Part shown: positions 46,995-57,418 of the stretch, piece after piece
Numbering within the stretch: position 1 is the first letter of the stretch
How the letters are laid out: each line of letters starts with the position of its first letter
Assembly: GCA_963971305.1 (NCBI GenBank)
Contig: OZ020309.1
Location: forward strand, 11,401,001-11,465,000
DNA from: Arcuatula senhousia
Lineage: Eukaryota; Mollusca; Bivalvia; Mytilida; Mytilidae
Length of the DNA: 64,000 nucleotides
Direction: 5' to 3'
Notes under the pieces: generated by a model
Told to the model about the DNA's origin: nothing
Seen by the model: the letters and a program-made list of their open reading frames with translations, nothing else
Databases searched by the model: none
Position numbers and translations under genes: made by a program

Positions 46995-47395
46995 AACAAC
47001 TGTGCCAAGTTTGGTTGAAGATGCATGGTGTCCCTTTGGGTCAGGTGAGCTAAAAAAGCGTGAAATAAATTATGTTGCTATAAAATATTTGCCCCACAAA
47101 TATTTTAAAATTTCTTCTATGCATTAAACACATAATTTTTTAGTGAACTGTTAATCTAATGTATGTTTGTACACAATTTTCTTAACTAGGAATTAAAACA
47201 AGATTAATTAGTCAAGCAAAATTAGCACAAAAACTCTAAATTCTTATAAGGGAGATAACTGAATTTGCTGATTTTATGAAAATCACCTTACTCAAGCCAT
47301 TAGCTAAAAGAGTGGACAAGCACCTATTTAATTGCTAAAAAACATATGTTTGTAATTTTCTTGCATTAACCTTACTTTGTCTGGAGCATACCCAC

Positions 47396-47580
47396 CTATT
47401 TCCTAGCAAGCCAATGAAGAATGGTTGACCATGTGTTTCCTGATGACACCTGATAAGTTCCTCCATACACGTTTGGATAACCTCTACCGACGTTGCTTCT
47501 TTTGGGACCCCCCATCTCAAATCACATTCTATCAAATGGATATGTTGATTGTGGCACCATTCTCGGAGTTCTGGAAACAC
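47396..47580 (-). CDS. DUF4062/STAND-like gene, third exon seen
   Basis: 185 nt on the minus strand, from a TTTTAG acceptor to an AG|GTGGGT donor. Encodes VFPELREWCHNQHIHLIECD, LRWGVPKEATSVEVIQTC, MEELIRCHQETHGQPFFIGL, LGN(R). ECDLRWGVP and QPFF-GLLG-R are hallmark phrases of the DUF4062-type region of TEP1, NWD1 and TTC41-like proteins. I preferred the GTGGGT donor over the GTAAGG 20 bases further on, because the former joins in frame to YGW of the next exon. The acceptor phase matches the upstream exon. Confidence 0.82.
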
Positions 47581-47589
47581 CTAAAATTG

Positions 47590-48100
47590 AGAAAGAATAT
47601 TTGCCAAAGACATGATGCCCTCCTATCAATAAATATGTATAAATAAATAAATTTGATTAAAATACTGCAATTTGATTGTATGAATTTTTGTTTCAATATC
47701 CCAATAAAAAAAATCATGGGTAAACACCCACTTTTTACAGGAAGTGCCACCCTTTTAGTTCTTTTATGAGTAAGATTTTCATGATTTTTTTCAATCGTTT
47801 TAAAAATTAATTTATAAGAAATGACTGTAATAATTTTTTTTTCATTGGGGATATGAAAAAAAAGTTTTGCACATTAAGTATAATCTGTGTCACTGATTAT
47901 ACAATGTGCAATTTTTTTTCATACCCCAGTGAAAAAAAAATTATGACAGTCATTTCTTAAGTAACTTTACCCTGAAGGTAATCCTCTACTTTTGTAAGTG
48001 GGGCACAAAAAAGATCATCACATAAATTTCAAATCTTTGCCATGTTCAGTTACTTAAATTTGTACGGTCCGACACGAATAAAACTTACAAAGTGGCTACG
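47590..48100. other. Intron with an inverted repeat
   Basis: No gene. AAATGACTGT..TTTTTTTTCATTGGGG (47819-47850) recurs inverted at 47922-47958, with a TGCACATTAAGTATAATC palindromic centre; this may be a small foldback MITE. Confidence 0.5.
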
Positions 48101-49384
48101 ATTACCTGGATTTACCTGGAAAAGTAACAATAAGAAAAAAATTATTGTTACCTGACGCCGGAAGTCAAAGTAAAATATTAACCGGTCCACGGATGCGGAC
48201 CTGTTTTTATTAAAGTAACAATAAGAAATTTTCTTATTGTTACCGCTCGTTATTTTTACCTGAAAATGTGTTTACTTACAACGAAATTCTTGTTTATTAT
48301 TTATAAGCTTATTTTAATATACATGATACGGTCACATGAAAACAATAATAAAATTTGAATTAGGATGAATTTAAGTGCCAAGTTATTTCATTTTTGGTAA
48401 CATTTCCTACACATCCAGTAGGTTGCTTTGGGTGGATTTTTAAGTCCGACACATGACAGATGATGCCGTTCCAGGCAACCATCACAAACAATGGAGGCCC
48501 GAATATGGACATCATGACTTCTGTGCCTGTCTTTGAGTTTTATAATTTACTCGAACTTCTTTTATAAATTTTACCAAATTTGGTTTCTTAGACGAATTTA
48601 ACTTCTGTTCAAATTCAATAAGTGAATTGAATTTTTCTCCAATTGAAAAAAATACCACCGGTATCTCGGAAGGCATTTTGATGTGTACAAGCCCTGGCAT
48701 ATCGAATTAGTTGTGAAATATAGACAGGTGACGTTGGTATGTTACTTTCCAGGTTAGGAAAATTAATAATTTTATAATTAAATCGTCTATTTTATCGTAA
48801 ATTTTTGTACTGAATGATGTAAAGCAAGTGGATTCTGTGGTTTCTTTAATTTCTAGTTCTGGAGGATATATTGAAAGAATTCATCTGCAAAACGACGAGT
48901 TGTTGACAGAGAGGACGTCATCAATATGTCTGAAGTGAGATTAAATGACATTGCCTCTTTCATCTTCTTGTTCTTTACAAATTCCTGAAGAAATTCAGAC
49001 TCGTAAGAGTATAAAAACAGACCAAATGAATTAACCTGGGCGATATTAAAGAAAAGACGGTGTTTCATTATATGGATTTTCATGACCACAGATCAAGTCA
49101 CCGGTGATTTTATAAGTTAAAATAAATAATTGTTTATTTCAAGTTTTCAATTACAACAACATTATATCATATGATAAAGAAATGTAGATATTGTTAATAA
49201 TATTCTGAAATACAAGAATTTTCAAATTCAAATGATCAGGTAACAATAACGCCAGGTAACAATAAAAAATAATACTTATTGTTACTTAAAACAGGTCCGC
49301 GTCCGTTACACGGTTTTCCGTTAGTCCGTCCTTCCGGTGTCAGGTAACAATAATTTTTTTCTTATTGTTACTTTTCCAGGTAAC
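48101..49384. mobile_element. DNA element with long TIRs built from GTAACAATAA palindromes
   Basis: The left end (TTACCTGGAAAAGTAACAAT, AATTATTGTTACCTGACGCC, then GCGGACCTGTTTT) and the right end in reverse complement match over about 130 bp. Each TIR contains perfect hairpins of GTAACAATAA with TTATTGTTAC; the one at about 48215-48243 is a 29-nt palindrome with a one-base centre. Between the TIRs lie minus-strand coding relics (48388-48700, and an ORF at 48853-49089 with no recognised domain). Lies in an intron of the DUF4062-type gene. Confidence 0.6.
48388..48700 (-). pseudogene. PHD-finger-like coding relic inside the TIR element
   Basis: A minus-strand open frame from about 48546 to a TGA at 48388 encodes SIVCDGCLERHHLSCVGL, then WMCRKCY. 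The spacing CxxC, HxxC, WxCxxC is that of the second half of a PHD finger; the first cysteine pair is not visible. An overlapping frame upstream (48512-48700, MPGLVHIKMPSEIPVVFF start, lysine-rich end) may be the same protein displaced by a frameshift near 48545. It is in the same orientation as the host gene, but its flanking TIRs suggest the element brought it. Function unknown. Confidence 0.5.
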
Positions 49385-49692
49385 CGTATCCAGTGCCTAA
49401 AACTTAATGGATGGCCCTCAACATGTGGTTGACGGTGCACAAAAAAAAACAACAACAAAAAAACCAAAACATAATAAAATGAAAAGAGTGTCAGATCAAA
49501 CTTTAATTATTTCTTTCTTGAAACAAATATGATTCATTAATTTACATTTTAATTTTGTCTTGTTTTATTTATCTATAAATTAACATTATAAAACTTTTAT
49601 CTATAGTATAATTCCTTGTAAATATGAAACAAATGTAAAATTAATCCAGTAAAGAGGTCCTTACCCTTTATCTTTTGTCTTTGTTTACATAC

Positions 49693-49893
49693 CTTTTTGA
49701 CTAAGATTTCTCTTTCATTGAAGAAGTCTGTAAATGTTGAGGATACAAAAACCCTGACCACTCGCCATCCTGATTTTTTCAGCTGTTGACTTAAGGTAGG
49801 GGGATTGTATTCTTTGCATTGTCTTTCTATTTCCTTCCAACAACACTGAATTGTGTTATCAACTGTACTATTATCTGTACTGTTTTCTTTAGA
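49693..49893 (-). CDS. DUF4062/STAND-like gene, second exon seen
   Basis: 201 nt, phase 0 at both ends, between TTTCTTTTTAG and GTATGT on the minus strand. Encodes a polar stretch (SKENSTDNSTVDNTIQ, CCWKEIERQCKEYNPPTLSQ) and then WRVVRVFVSSTFTDFF, NEREILVKK. The VRVFVSSTF-D--NERE-L motif starts the DUF4062-type module and joins in frame to VFPELREWC of the next exon. This exon has no in-frame ATG near its start. Confidence 0.8.
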
Positions 49894-50162
49894 CTAAAAA
49901 GAAAAAAATGTATTTATGAAAATCATGTATTGTATGATGATTAATTGAATGATAAATTTAACATTGACCATTGAATAAAGGTAATAACAAAACTACCGAA
50001 CTTGAATGATCAATCTCATAGTCCAGAGAAAATGACAAAAACGAATCAGTCATACCGGAGAATTGGTGGATCGCAATGGTCCTGACTTGGTACAGGCATT
50101 TCAAACGAAATGGTGGGTTAAACCAGGTTTTATGGCGCCAAACCTCCCTCTTCCATTGCGAT

Positions 50163-50215
50163 CTTACCCTTTATCTTTTGTCTTTGTTTACATACCTTTT
50201 TGACTAAGATTTCTC
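50163..50215 (-). pseudogene. Duplicated end of the DUF4062 exon
   Basis: 53 bp identical to 49661-49713, spanning the last codons (EILVKK) and the GTATGTAAACAAAGAC donor region, 502 bp upstream in gene order. No acceptor or remaining exon accompanies it. It directly follows a GGTACAGGCATTTC..GCGCCAAACCTCCC motif (50090-50155), possibly a mobile repeat. Confidence 0.65.
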
Positions 50216-51716
50216 ATACATGATTAATTTAATAAATGTATTCATTCATTTTTTTACTATCTTGTTGGAAGGTAATGAGATGTGGGATAAGTGTACAATA
50301 CACAACCTATATAATGATACTATGAAATGATACATATGCATGCTGCACAAAAAAATTCTGACATGTTTTAAGTGCCTAGCGGTTTCACAAGCCTGAAAAA
50401 TAAAATGTGTATACATAAAAAGACCAAAAAATATCATGCATATTTGTTTATTCTCTAAAACGGTAATAAAGATTCTAGGCCTTAAATAAACTACCTATCA
50501 TCCTAGGTCCACCAACTGCTTTTATTTTGGCCCTAAATCTTGTCATGTTTTCAAATTCATTTTCCAGATAAACCCATTGTGCCAAATCAGTCTAGAATAA
50601 TTGCTTTTCACAAAACATTTTTTTTTTCCTTTTCTGTAATTATGACGTTGAAATGACATTATAATGAGACCCTTAAATTGAAAATGTGCTAATTTCAGCA
50701 GAATTTCATCAATTTTCCTTCAGTTGTTGTTAGAAATGATAGTGGTGCCACCCCTTGCCCCCAAAAGATTTTGCTAAAATAATATATATATATTATTTTT
50801 TTCATGCTGAAACAAAATTTTTAATGGACAAGGAATGGCGCTTTTGTGAAAAATCACACAAGTGTGACTGACAAACTGGGTAATTTGGTCGAAAAATGAA
50901 AAATTACTAGTTTAGACTATTTAGGAAGCACTGAGAAAATCATATCGAAGAGAATCAAATCATCCTATTAAACATATGAAATGGCTGAAAATAACAGTGT
51001 TGTTCTTGTGAAGATCTAGGATCCTCTCAATTAAACTTTAGTGTTTCTACAGTATATTCAAATATAAAAGTATCTTAAGATAGCTGGATTTCTCGTACAT
51101 TGTTTGATATTATTTTCCAAGCCTTTTATTTATTGTTTTGTTTGTAATTTAATCTGAAGGATGGTGAAAAATAAAAAATCAAACACCACGCGAACAGACT
51201 GATATTTGTCACAATAAACAAATTTCCTTATCGAGAGTTATCGGCCAGCGGGCGTCCTGTTAAAACAGGAAATTGACCAATTTCAAACTGTTAATTAGTT
51301 GTCCTGGATTTATCAAATTACTTTCAAATTTACCCTGAATATTCTCGAATCATTTTGCTATATAACAGTACTAAATAAGGGTCTAAAGAAAACCAGAAAA
51401 CTCTTACTAAACCGTCGAGAAGCAGACTGGATCGAAAACGATGCAAAGTTATTAAAAAACTGGTACAATAAAATCGGAGAATAACAAAACAGTACTAAAT
51501 AAGATACTATAAGGCAAGATTTGATATTAAATGTATTAGATTTCCAAGAGGTCTATTTCTAAATTTGAATTTGGAAAAAAATGTATGATTGACTTTAAAC
51601 TGTTCCTTTGGAAAAATGTGTTATAAAAATGAAAAGAAAAATAGTCTAAACAAAGCAGCAAAATATATTCTTTCCAACGATGTATATATTTCATATGTAC
51701 GATTCGTTATGAAAAT
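50216..51716. other. Intronic AT-rich sequence, no gene seen
   Basis: Part of the 7.5-kb intron between the exons at 49893 and 57419. The plus-strand ORF 51299-51484 has no recognised domain. No clear repeat family. Confidence 0.5.
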
Positions 51717-52618
51717 GTTTGTCTCATGTGCTGTGTGGATGCAGTTGAACGTATCCCCGTGCTTGAGGTGTATGCTCTTTTATATTTTCATGATGGCATA
51801 CTTGTACACGAGATAGCTTTCATATTTGAATCTCCCTTCCATTGACCTTCAACTTAATTTTTATAAGTCTTGGGCCAATGCAAGACGGTAAGCAGTGACC
51901 TATGGTCATGTTGAAGACTGCTTGCTGTTTTCCGTTGTGATTTTTTGAATTGCTGTTTGTTTATGTTTGTTGTGTCGCGTACACTTATTCCACATCTCAA
52001 TATCGTATATTTTTTGCAGAGTTTGTCTCATGTGCTGTGTGGATGCAGTTGAACGTATCCCCGTGCTTGAGGTGTATGCTCTTTTATATTTTCATGATGG
52101 CATACTTGTACACGAGATAGCTTTCATATTTGAATCTCCCTTCCATTGACCTTCAACTTAATTTTTATAAGTCTTGGGCCAATGCAAGACGGTAAGCAGT
52201 GACCTATGGTCATGTTGAAGACTGCTTGCTGTTTTCCGTTGTGATTTTTTGAATTGCTGTTTGTTTATGTTTGTTGTGTCGCGTACACTTATTCCACATC
52301 TCAATATCGTATATTTTTTGCAGAGTTTGTCTCATGTGCTGTGTGGATGCAGTTGAACGTATCCCCGTGCTTGAGGTGTATGCTCTTTTATATTTTCATG
52401 ATGGCATACTTGTACACGAGATAGCTTTCATATTTGAATCTCCCTTCCATTGACCTTCAACTTAATTTTTATAAGTCTTGGGCCAATGCAAGACGGTAAG
52501 CAGTGACCTATGGTCATGTTGAAGACTGCTTGCTGTTTTCCGTTGTGATTTTTTGAATTGCTGTTTGTTTATGTTTGTTGTGTCGCGTACACTTATTCCA
52601 CATCTCAATATCGTATAT
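51717..52618 (+). repeat. Three tandem copies of a 304-bp unit
   Basis: Nearly identical units (GTTTGTCTCATGTGCTGTGT, CGTATCCCCGTGCTTGAGG, CAAGACGGTAAGCAGTGACC, ATTCCACATCTCAATATCG) repeat exactly every 304 bp; the first lacks its left part. Identity indicates recent tandem duplication. A reverse copy is at 5491-5629. The stretch around GCAGAGTTTG resembles 59255-59345 next to the hammerhead-like repeat. The two 60-residue ORFs are repeat translations. Confidence 0.85.
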
Positions 52619-52745
52619 CGCTTGTAATGCAAGTGCCTATTTCAACAGGCCAAATCTGAATTTACAAATTAGCGCGGAGACACTGTTATTTTGGATTTAT
52701 CGTAGAGACATATCTCTTTAATTATTAGACAGGTTTAGCAACCGA

Positions 52746-52935
52746 AACTTGTACGTGTACGTGAACTTGTACGTGTAGATTACACGTACACGTACACGTA
52801 ATCGCGAAATCATATGTTTAGCAGATTAACGTGTACGGGTACGTGTACTTTACACGTACACGCACGCGTCCAGATCCGACTGACAAATAACGTGTACGAG
52901 TACGTGTACGGGTACGTGTATATAGAATTGTAACA
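52746..52935. repeat. Left subterminal ACGTGTAC array
   Basis: GTACGTGTACGTG, TACACGTACACGTACACGTA, ACGTGTACGGGTACGTGTAC and ACGTGTACGAGTACGTGTAC recur on both strands between the TIR and the transposase start. Related motifs lie at 57134-57262. Likely transposase or Myb-protein binding sites, by inference. Confidence 0.7.
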
Positions 52936-52998
52936 CGTTTAACTATTGGTCAGAGAATATCTTATATACTAATCATAAAACGTGACACACCTCTAAAA

Positions 52999-54039
52999 AT
53001 GGACGATTTACGTCTGCTTGCAGCAGTTGATGAAGACATTGAAGATGAAATTCTTCTGTTAATGTATGAAAAAGACGAAGAAAACGAGTCAAATAATTTT
53101 ACTTTTGAGGATGTTTCTGATGAACTTTGTAAGAAACTTTTCAGATTTAGGAAAGAACATATACCAGAGTTATGCGAACTTTTACAAATTCCAGAAAGGT
53201 TTGTTTGTCCAAACCGGACAGTGTGCTCTGGGGTTGAGGCCCTGTGTCTTCTTTTAAGAAGATTAGCATACCCAAATCGACTCTCCGACCTCAAAGCTTT
53301 ATTCGGACGCTCAGTGACTGCTATGTCTATAATCATCAATACTCTTTTAGACTTTATATACGAGAGACATGTTCATTTACTTACGAATTTGAACAGGAGC
53401 TGGCTTTCTCATCGGCATTTGGAAGAGTTTGCCGATGCAGTGAGACTTAGGAATGCACCTTTGCAAAACTGCTGGGGATTTATTGATGGTACAGTTAGGC
53501 CAATCTGTAGACCTACCAGAAATCAAAGACTGGTTTACAATGGACACAAGAGAACACATGCCTTGAAATTCCAAAGTATTGTTACTCCTAATGGTCTAGT
53601 TGCTAACATGTTTGGTCCAATTGAAGGTAGGAGACATGATGCCGGACTTCTAAGAGAGAGTCTCATCACGGAACAATTAGAAACCTACATGACCACGCCA
53701 AATGGCGAGACATACGTAATTTACGGGGATCCAGCATATCCGTTAACAAATTACATTGTTACCCCTTTTAGGGGAGGTGTAATATCAGCACAACAGGCAC
53801 ACTTTAATAAGAAAATGTCTGCTGTAAGAACTTGCGTGGAGTGGACATTTGGGAAAATATTGAACCTGTTTGCATTTCTTGATTACAAAAAGAATCTTAA
53901 ACTGCATTTACAGCCTGTTGGAAAATATTATTTGGTTGGTACAATTCTCGTTAACTGTCACACATGTCTGTATGGCAGTGAAACTGGAGCATATTTCGAT
54001 ATTGACCCGCCAACACTCCAAAGATACTTAGCTGGGTAA
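52999..54039 (+). CDS. PIF/Harbinger DDE transposase (HARBI1-like)
   Basis: 346 residues, about the usual length for HARBI1-type nucleases. The N-terminal region (to about 150) is helical and acidic at the start, resembling the helix-turn-helix part. The DDE_Tnp_4 domain spans about 155-330. Catalytic residues appear to be D163 in CWGFIDGTVRP, D244 in VIYGDPAYP and E281 in CVEWTFG, with the family motif RRHDAG at 211-216. Single exon; ATG at 52999 follows the subterminal array. AATAAA at 54189 lies after the stop and just before the end of the convergent Myb-like gene. In the family the protein cuts and joins DNA in the nucleus and depends on the Myb-like partner for nuclear import and end binding. 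Nothing suggests inactivation, but activity is untested. Confidence 0.92.
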   Translation: MDDLRLLAAVDEDIEDEILLLMYEKDEENESNNFTFEDVSDELCKKLFRFRKEHIPELCELLQIPERFVCPNRTVCSGVEALCLLLRRLAYPNRLSDLKALFGRSVTAMSIIINTLLDFIYERHVHLLTNLNRSWLSHRHLEEFADAVRLRNAPLQNCWGFIDGTVRPICRPTRNQRLVYNGHKRTHALKFQSIVTPNGLVANMFGPIEGRRHDAGLLRESLITEQLETYMTTPNGETYVIYGDPAYPLTNYIVTPFRGGVISAQQAHFNKKMSAVRTCVEWTFGKILNLFAFLDYKKNLKLHLQPVGKYYLVGTILVNCHTCLYGSETGAYFDIDPPTLQRYLAG

Positions 54040-54237
54040 TCTACAATGTTCAATGCTACAGTAAACTGTGATGAAGCGAACAAGGTGTTAGTTGGACTAA
54101 CTGATTTTAAAAAGTGTTGATGATTTACTAGTTTTTATTTGTTGCCTGTTTGTCTGTGATAGCTTAGGAATGAGTTTTACAATACATTAATAAACACACA
54201 TTTTAAATTTATAAATTACATTTATTTCAAAATGAGA

Positions 54238-56137
54238 TCACTGTTTTTTGGTAAGGTTTTTTAACAATTCAAACATCATCATTTTTTCTTGGCGTTCAAT
54301 TTCTAGTTTTTGTTTCCGCTCTTCTTTTTCCAATTCGAATTCTTCTCGCTTCAACTTAAGCTCTTCCCTTTTGAGCTCCATTTCCTCCTTCTTAGCCTCG
54401 AGTTCCGTTTCCCGTTTGGATTGCAGAAAGTCCAGGAGACTGGCGGATCTTCCTGCTTTTTTTGGTTTAGGCTCGTCTTCTTGTTCTAAAAATACAAACG
54501 ATAGCTATACGTAACATGTATTAGCTTCCATTTAGATTTTCAAGAAGAGCTTTGAAAATCTTTAAAAAGAAACAAAAAAAAACCCAGAAAAGTGAGTGAA
54601 AAACCTGAAATCATTCTAAGAATATTAGACTACCAAGTTGACACAAAATTCATTACATAAAAGTGCAATTATTTGTCTGACTGCTTTGTCTTACCAAATA
54701 CTTGAAATAACCATTAAACTAGTGCAAGTGTCTAAGTTGATTGTTGAAATCAAAATTTCAACAAAGTTCCACTATTCAAGACGATAAATTTTGCTAAGCC
54801 CGATATGCATTTCGACTATTCAAGATTCATCAGATGCGCTCTACCAAAAGATTGAAAATGCCGAACACTATTTTGATGTCAAGGACATTTATTGTTTAAC
54901 TACACATTTGCTCGAGGTCAACCACTTTTCAATATACAGTAAATTATAGTTGGGCAACTTTGAATATCAAAATTAGGAAATCTTTTTGTATTATGAATGT
55001 CGAAAGAAGCAGAGGTACCAATGGGGTATCCGAATGTCAAAAGTCCGAAAGGGCAGAGACAAAACAAGAAAACACAAACAAGAACGGGACAAATATAAAA
55101 CTTTTTTAGTTCTATAATGCATTACTATTTATTTACCCTTTTTCGGAGTCATATTTTCCAATGCCCTCTTCCGAACATCCTGGGAAGCCCTTTCTATAGC
55201 TACAGCTTTTTCTTTTTCACTTTCTTTCCTTTTCTCTTCCTCATCAATCAGACCATCTAGCTCTTCTAACAACTCCTCTTTTTCAGAATACTCCTCGTCA
55301 ATTCCAGACCTAAATAATTAACATGGAATATATTACGAACTACGAAGATCTCCCTAGCATTGCCACTTGCTCCCTTCTATAAAATCCCTATATAACCAAA
55401 CTATTTCAAAATGAATTTAACTGAAATTAGACATAACAGTTAGCATCTACATTTTATTACAAACAAAAATATAACAGAGACAAGGTAAAAAAACCCATAT
55501 TTATAAACTTGATGTATGAAAGTATGAGTAAAAAATATTAAATTTAATCAATTGCCTCGTCATGACCAGAGACTCAAGTCAAATTAGTTTTGCACCAGTA
55601 ATAGTGGTCTGACAATATTTTACTCATTCTTCCAAAAGATAAGATCTTTGTAAGTATGTGTAACCGGCGAGCATGAATTACTTCACAAAATCGACATACA
55701 CTGACCGGGACTCGAGCCCGAGACCTTTAGGTTTACAGTCAGGCGCTCTTTTTTTCTGAACCAAAGAAGTATTTCCCTTGTTCAGGGATAAAGGCTGGCT
55801 ATTTTAATCTACTAGGAAGTGGAGCAACCCCGTTACATATGCACTTGGTACATCGTCCATAGAAATAATCAAGTCTGTAATGGTTGCCAAAAATATTGAA
55901 TTTAACTTACTTTTTAAGATTACTGCTCCTGTCTTTTCTAAATGTAGTAAGAAGAAGCTGAGTCCTTTCCCTCGCCCTTCTGCCATCAATTCTAAAATTA
56001 ACAGTAGTTAAATTCTCTCCAACTTCTGGCCATTTGCCTTTATTTTGGTACGGGTTAATGGACACAACTTCCCTTAGAAGTCTCACGTCATCATTTGTTT
56101 TAAATCTTGCCTGCTTCTTTCTTTCTGACATTTTCAA
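54238..56137 (-). CDS. Harbinger Myb/SANT-like DNA-binding protein, three exons
   Basis: Model on the minus strand: 56137-55911, 55309-55137, 54485-54238; 648 nt, 215 residues. All junctions have GT donors (GTAAGT, GTAAAT) and AG acceptors, and the phases join. Exon 1 holds a Myb/SANT-like fold with KTNDDVRLLREVVSINPY, KGKWPEVGENL and RRARERTQLLLTTFRK. Exon 2 is acidic (GIDEEYSEKEELLEELDG). Exon 3 is a long charged coiled coil (KREELKLKREEFELEKEERK, MMMFELLKNLTKK), a common C-terminus in these proteins. It is the accessory protein that in related elements binds the ends and recruits the transposase. Alternatively exon 2 could end at an in-frame stop just past its donor, giving a shorter protein. 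Confidence 0.82.
55699..55752 (-). repeat. tRNA-derived SINE relic in intron 1 of the Myb-like gene
   Basis: The minus strand reads GAGCGCCTGACTGTAAACC, then GGTCTCGGGCTCGAGTCCCG: an anticodon-arm-like stretch with GTA (tyrosine-like) and a B box close to GGTTCGANTCC. The 5' half of a tRNA is degenerate, so this is a SINE head or tRNA relic, not a functional tRNA. Confidence 0.5.
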
Positions 56138-57133
56138 CTCTATAAAAAGAAATTATCAGTCTTATAACATGAAGAAGAAAGAATGAGAATGCCGGGTGGG
56201 AATGAGAAGGTCACCGACGATCATTTTTTTTTCCTGTATTCATTAATTTACTCCAAATGCAGGTATGTACAATGTACATATACTCAGCATAGATTTGTCA
56301 GATATATAAATAGATTGCAGTTTGGATAGAAAAATACGGTTGTTGGAAAGGGGGGGGGTCTTGGAAAGTCGTGGTGATGAACTAGACCGTTTGACATTGA
56401 AAAAAAAAGATAAAACAATATAATTATTAATTTGGGAATCAGATGTCAGAAACAAGGGACATATTATCAAAACTCTACTGTAAGGTACCACATATCCATG
56501 AAACGTTTACAAACAACGAAGTGGACAGGGGTTGGGGAAAGGCATGTTAAGAGGCTTAAGAGCTGCATATCGAGAGTTAGGCTAAAAAAGTATGTGTGTT
56601 TCTAGTTTCATGCCTGAAAAAAAAACAGGATCGACAGGTAAGCATTTATTATTTTTATCTTAACTTATGGGGTGTAGATTTCAAGATAAACGATGTTTAA
56701 TCAATCATGGCAATAAAAAGGATAGGGTCGGCATGAGAAACTAAGGTAGTCAGAAACACACAGGCTTTTATTTTCAATTGGCCTTCATTTGAGTCGACCC
56801 CCTCCCTTTTAATCGATATAGAAACAACTTAACAAGTGTCTGTGTTTTTCCAGATTGAACACTTGGGTCCCTATTTCTTTTTATATATTATTAGGACAAG
56901 GAGTAACACACCTGTAGCCTTATAATGGCTAAATTGTATTTTATAATTTCCATTCAATTCGTAAAACCTTGGCTTGCTAGCATCTCTAAATCAGAAGCAA
57001 AATTGACGGTATAAACATGATTTTCTGTGTTCTCTTCCATTTAAACAGATACCCTACATTGCAAATGTTTCCATAAAGTACCAATATTTTACAAAACATT
57101 CATAATATATAATGAAAACATTACAAGTTCTTA

Positions 57134-57281
57134 CCTTACGTGTAAGTATAACGCTACAAGTTCTTCACCTACGTGTACGTCTAGCACAACGCACTTAGTG
57201 ATGACGTCATGCACACTTTTTCAGGGAATTCCCCTCTACACGTACCCGTACCCGTACACGTTTGCGTTGCTAAACCTCTCT
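57134..57281. repeat. Right subterminal motifs and right TIR of the Harbinger element
   Basis: TTACGTGTAAGTATAACG, CTACGTGTACGTCTAGC and CACGTACCCGTACCCGTACA motifs, then GCGTTGCTAAACCTCTCT at the end. Sparser than the left array but using the same ACGTGTAC/GTACCCGTAC words. Confidence 0.65.
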
Positions 57282-57418
57282 ATTGTCTCAGGGAAGCACC
57301 ATGGCACTCTTAGATTGACCAATGCATCATACACAAATCTTTTCTCATTTACATGTAATACAGCTTTTCAGCTATGCATACCCAAATAATTGAGTAAATT
57401 TGTACTGTATACACTTAC

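Larger units (their letters stand above)
43519..47051 (+). mobile_element. Family B HINE-like element carrying two nested insertions
   Basis: 5' CAAGAGGCTCCCAGGAGCCT, two units of about 470 bp (TTCAAGATATAGGCTTAATA, AAAAGTTCAATAACTCCCAC), and the family B 3' end GGGTCAGGTGAGCT plus AAAAAA at about 47034-47056. It is interrupted by a family D copy (44291-45336) and an A+C chimera (45437-46994). The family B sequence resumes correctly after each, so the nesting order is B first, then D and A+C. Confidence 0.65.
52727..57281. mobile_element. Complete PIF/Harbinger DNA transposon
   Basis: 4,555 bp. The left end AGACAGGTTTAGCAACCG and the right end in reverse complement AGAGAGGTTTAGCAACGC begin TIRs of about 36 bp. 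ATT stands immediately outside both ends (52724-52726, 57282-57284), consistent with the 3-bp AT-rich target duplication of this superfamily. Inside are two convergent genes: a DDE transposase (plus, 52999-54039) and a Myb/SANT-like protein (minus, 54238-56137). Both are needed for transposition in studied Harbinger elements. Both read open here. The element lies about 140 bp from an exon of the DUF4062-type gene, within its intron. Confidence 0.85.

Noticed and set aside
51967..52453. Two identical 60-residue ORFs
   Set aside because: Produced by the 304-bp tandem repeat; no domain, and the inverted copy at 5.5 kb does not preserve the frame.
54248..54514. 88-residue serine-rich plus-strand ORF
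   Set aside because: It is the antisense shadow of the coiled-coil exon of the Myb-like gene.
55699..55752. Possible functional tRNA-Tyr
   Set aside because: The B box and anticodon-like arm are present but the 5' half and acceptor stem are not; a SINE relic is more likely.
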